Source: Sediminibacterium ginsengisoli
GTDB taxonomy: Bacteria > Bacteroidota > Bacteroidia > Chitinophagales > Chitinophagaceae
Reading direction: 5' to 3'
DNA length: 9,947 bases
NCBI GenBank assembly: GCA_943324415.2
Contig: CALPLN020000062.1
Coordinates: 1-9,947 of the forward strand
Position numbers and translations under genes: made by a program. Below the pieces are notes generated by a model. That model was given only the letters and a program-made list of their open reading frames with translations. It made no database searches and was not told the DNA's origin. This document shows positions 7,394 through 9,947 of this stretch, one piece after another; the stretch's first letter is position 1; every line of letters begins with the position of its first letter.

Positions 7394-9076
7394 ATGAAAA
7401 TTTGTATCGCCCAACAGAATTATCATATTGGTAATTTCGAAGCCAACACAAAGCAGATCATTGATGCTATTGAGTCTGCAAAACAACAAGGTGCTGACTT
7501 AATTTTATTTAGTGAAATGAGTGTGAGCGGTTACCCCGCTAGAGACTTTGTAGAATTCAATGATTTCATCAATCAATGTTATGCAAGTGTAGATGCGATT
7601 AGGAAAGTGGCAGATACCATTGGTGTATTGATAGGATCGCCTGCCCACAATACAAATGAAAAAGGGAAACCACTCTACAATGCTGCGTTTTTCTTATACG
7701 ATCAAAAAATACAAGCAGAGATTCATAAAACATTGTTGCCTACTTATGACGTATTTGACGAGAATAGGTATTTCGAGCCTGCCAACAATTGGAAAGTAGT
7801 GCCCTTTAAAGGAAAAAACTTAGCCATCACCATTTGCGAAGATATTTGGAACCTAGGCGATAACCCACTGTATACTATTTGTCCAATGGATCAAATGATG
7901 CAACAGTCCCCTGATATTTTATTAAACCTAAGTGCCTCTCCATTTGACTATACACATGACGAAGACAGGAAAGCAACGATTAAATCCAATGTGGTCAAAT
8001 ACAAAAAGCCATTGTTTTATTGCAATGCCATTGGAAGTCAAACTGAAATTGTATTTGATGGGGCATCTTTAGTTTTTGACAAGGATGCCAACTTATGTGG
8101 TGCATTGCCTATGTTTGAATCTGCAATGCAAATTTTTGAATGCAATGATGATGGAAGTATCAACGCACCGATTCTTGAACCAGCTGCTTCTGTGCCAAGC
8201 AAAGAATTAAATCCTGCGAATCTTATACCTGAATTAAATATCGACCAAGTCTATAAAGCTTTAGTATTAGGTGTTAAAGATTACTTTAATAAAATGGGAT
8301 TTAAAAAAGCTATCCTTGGTTCTTCTGGAGGCATTGACTCAGCAGTGACACTTGCCATTGCTTGTGAAGCTTTGGGAAAGGAAAATGTGTATGCTATTTT
8401 AATGCCCTCCCCCTATTCGACACCACACTCAGTTGACGATGCAGTTCAATTGAGTCAAAACTTAGGCAACCCCTATGATATCATTGCCATCAAAGCCGTT
8501 TACGAAAGTTTTTTACAAACATTGAAACCTATTTTCAAAGAGCTGCCATTCTCGTTAGCAGAGGAAAATATACAGAGCAGATCAAGAGGTAATATATTGA
8601 TGGCCATTGCCAATAAATTAGGTTATGTGTTATTGAATACTTCTAATAAAAGTGAACTAGCAACAGGTTATGGTACATTATATGGAGACATGGCAGGAGG
8701 ACTAGGCGTATTGGGTGATTGCTATAAATTACAAGTGTATGCATTAGCCAACTATATCAATTCAAAAAAAGAGCTTATCCCTCAACATATTATTACAAAA
8801 GCACCAAGTGCTGAATTAAGACCAGATCAAAAAGACAGTGATAGTTTACCTGACTATGCTGTACTGGATCAAATCTTATACCAATACATTGAGAAACGTG
8901 CAGACCCTGCAGTGATCAAAGCACTTGGATTTGACGCAGCATTAGTGGATCGCACCTTGAAGATGGTGAATACCAACGAGTACAAACGAAATCAATTTTG
9001 TCCTATTATTCGTATATCGCCAAAAGCATTCGGCGTTGGAAGAAGAATGCCTATTGTTGGAAAATACTTAAATTAA
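7394..9076 (+). CDS. nadE: Glutamine-dependent NAD+ synthetase
   Basis: This cytoplasmic enzyme catalyses the last step of NAD+ synthesis: deamido-NAD + ATP + glutamine to NAD+ + AMP + PPi + glutamate. It has 560 aa in two domains. The N-terminal nitrilase-type glutaminase (about 1-260) has the triad E41 (FSEMSVSGYP), K112 (HKTLLP) and C148 (ITICEDIW). The C-terminal synthetase (about 280-560) has the ATP-pyrophosphatase loop SSGGIDSA (310-317), the motifs SRSRGN (395-400) and TSNKSELATGYGTLYGD (416-432), and an ending typical of the family. ATG 7394 is chosen because MKICIAQQNYHIGNFEANT is the family N terminus. An in-frame ATG at 7331 would add 21 unrelated residues inside the divergent gldB signal-peptide region. 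The NamZ-like gene follows after 3 bp, so the two are almost surely co-transcribed. Confidence 0.96.
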   Translation: MKICIAQQNYHIGNFEANTKQIIDAIESAKQQGADLILFSEMSVSGYPARDFVEFNDFINQCYASVDAIRKVADTIGVLIGSPAHNTNEKGKPLYNAAFFLYDQKIQAEIHKTLLPTYDVFDENRYFEPANNWKVVPFKGKNLAITICEDIWNLGDNPLYTICPMDQMMQQSPDILLNLSASPFDYTHDEDRKATIKSNVVKYKKPLFYCNAIGSQTEIVFDGASLVFDKDANLCGALPMFESAMQIFECNDDGSINAPILEPAASVPSKELNPANLIPELNIDQVYKALVLGVKDYFNKMGFKKAILGSSGGIDSAVTLAIACEALGKENVYAILMPSPYSTPHSVDDAVQLSQNLGNPYDIIAIKAVYESFLQTLKPIFKELPFSLAEENIQSRSRGNILMAIANKLGYVLLNTSNKSELATGYGTLYGDMAGGLGVLGDCYKLQVYALANYINSKKELIPQHIITKAPSAELRPDQKDSDSLPDYAVLDQILYQYIEKRADPAVIKALGFDAALVDRTLKMVNTNEYKRNQFCPIIRISPKAFGVGRRMPIVGKYLN

Positions 9077-9079
9077 ATT

Positions 9080-9947
9080 ATGAAAAACAAAACGATTGCT
9101 TGCCTAGCTTGTGTTTTACTTTTTTTAGGAGGAAACACATTTGCACAAAAAGTTGAGCCAATTTTGCCAGGTGCCTATCAGACTTCCCAATACCTGCCTC
9201 TTTTAAAAAATAAAAGAGTGGGCTTATTCACCAACCACACTGCTACTGTTGGTCAAAAACATTTGATTGACACTTTACTTGCTAGTGGTATTCATTTACA
9301 AAAAGTATTCACCCCTGAACATGGGCTGAGAGGAACTGCAGATGCAGGAGAAAAGACCAAAGATGGAATTGATGAAGGAACAGGCGTTCAAATTGTTTCT
9401 CTTTATGGAAAAAAATATGGACCTAGCAATGAAGATCTCAAGGATGTGGATGTATTGGTTTTTGACATTCAAGATGTAGGAACCCGTTTTTATACTTATA
9501 TCTCTTCGCTTCAATATTATATGGAAGCTGCATGGGCGAACAACAAGCCATTGGTAATCTTAGACCGCCCTAACCCAAATGGTCACTATGTGGATGGCCC
9601 TATTTTAGAAAAACCCTATAGCAGCTTTATAGGTAAAAAAGAAGTGCCTATTGTGTATGGCATGACCATTGGAGAATATGCAAAAATGTTGATTGGCGAA
9701 AAATGGTTGACTGCACCTGCTGATAGCAATATCAATAAAACTGCAAGTCCTCTTCAATTAACCGTGATTGGTTGTAAAAATTATGACCACAAATCGATGT
9801 ATACCTTCAATATTGCACCCTCACCAAATTTGCCTGATATGAATGCCATTTATTGGTATCCAACAACTTGTTTGATCGAAGGATCAGTCATGAGCGAAGG
9901 TCGTGGCACAGCGCATGCATTTGCTTATATTGGACATCCTAGTATCA
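9080..9947 (+). CDS. namZ: NamZ-type exo-beta-N-acetylmuramidase (DUF1343, GH171), 3' partial
   Basis: The predicted exported enzyme removes MurNAc from the non-reducing end of peptidoglycan fragments (activity known for Bacillus subtilis NamZ; inferred here). ATG 9080 begins 289 visible residues, and the frame is still open at the window end, so roughly 100-130 residues are missing. A signal peptide (MKNKTIACLACVLLFL core) probably ends TFA|Q at residues 22/23. Family motifs in order are GLFTNHTA (48-55), FTPEHGLRG (77-85; the conserved PEHG belongs to the active-site region), SLYG (107-110), DIQDVGTRFYTYIS (129-142), LDRPNPNG (161-168), YGMTIGEYAKM (193-203), PSPNLPD (247-253) and SEGRGTA (272-278). 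It starts 3 bp after the nadE stop, which indicates an operon. The call to the family is firm; the exact substrate is inferred, and the symbol is by homology only. Confidence 0.88.
   Translation, partial: MKNKTIACLACVLLFLGGNTFAQKVEPILPGAYQTSQYLPLLKNKRVGLFTNHTATVGQKHLIDTLLASGIHLQKVFTPEHGLRGTADAGEKTKDGIDEGTGVQIVSLYGKKYGPSNEDLKDVDVLVFDIQDVGTRFYTYISSLQYYMEAAWANNKPLVILDRPNPNGHYVDGPILEKPYSSFIGKKEVPIVYGMTIGEYAKMLIGEKWLTAPADSNINKTASPLQLTVIGCKNYDHKSMYTFNIAPSPNLPDMNAIYWYPTTCLIEGSVMSEGRGTAHAFAYIGHPSI

Noticed and set aside
9296..9514. 72-residue reading frame on - near the right edge
   Set aside because: It is antisense to the well-supported NamZ-type gene on +, and shows no recognisable domain.
1..9947. 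A hidden defence, mobile or otherwise new system
   Set aside because: Every long frame belongs to a recognised housekeeping or envelope family. There are no repeats of array type, no integrase or transposase, no toxin-antitoxin pair, and gene spacing leaves little room for unannotated genes.

Overview
The window looks like an ordinary chromosomal segment from a Bacteroidota bacterium, most likely of the Chitinophagaceae type. The evidence is a GldB gliding-motility lipoprotein, a large secreted metalloprotease of the DUF5117/DUF4953 kind common in this phylum, AT-rich DNA, AT-rich leaders without clear Shine-Dalgarno sites, and a few candidate promoters resembling the phylum's TTTG / TAnnTTTG pattern. 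The family-level placement comes from remembered protein similarity and is not proven. I see no tRNA, rRNA, CRISPR array, insertion sequence, integrase or phage gene.

Layout from left to right. (1) A secreted zinc metalloprotease on + enters from outside the window; its reading frame is open back to base 1. (2) Two hairpins with T-tracts lie between its stop and the convergent aceF stop. (3) On -, aceF (pyruvate dehydrogenase E2, two lipoyl domains) lies 125 bp downstream of icd (isocitrate dehydrogenase with a C-terminal extension). (4) apaG is on +, divergent from icd. (5) gldB is on -, convergent with apaG. (6) nadE (glutamine-dependent NAD+ synthetase) is on +, divergent from gldB. (7) After a 3-bp gap, a NamZ-type exo-N-acetylmuramidase gene runs off the right edge.

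The genes are mostly housekeeping. E2 supplies acetyl-CoA and IDH acts in the TCA cycle; NadE makes NAD+, the cofactor used by pyruvate dehydrogenase and, judging by its cofactor-loop residues, probably by this IDH too. GldB, the metalloprotease and NamZ belong to the cell envelope: gliding, extracellular or periplasmic proteolysis, and cell-wall sugar turnover.

I looked for an undescribed system and did not find one. The points most worth a second look are the NAD-type cofactor residues in an IDH whose relatives are often named NADP-dependent, the gldB/nadE start region where candidate start codons on opposite strands share a CATG, the tight nadE-namZ pairing, and two lipoyl domains kept nearly identical in protein although their codons have diverged. 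No gene-free stretch exceeds 300 bases; the longest is about 180 bases between icd and apaG.
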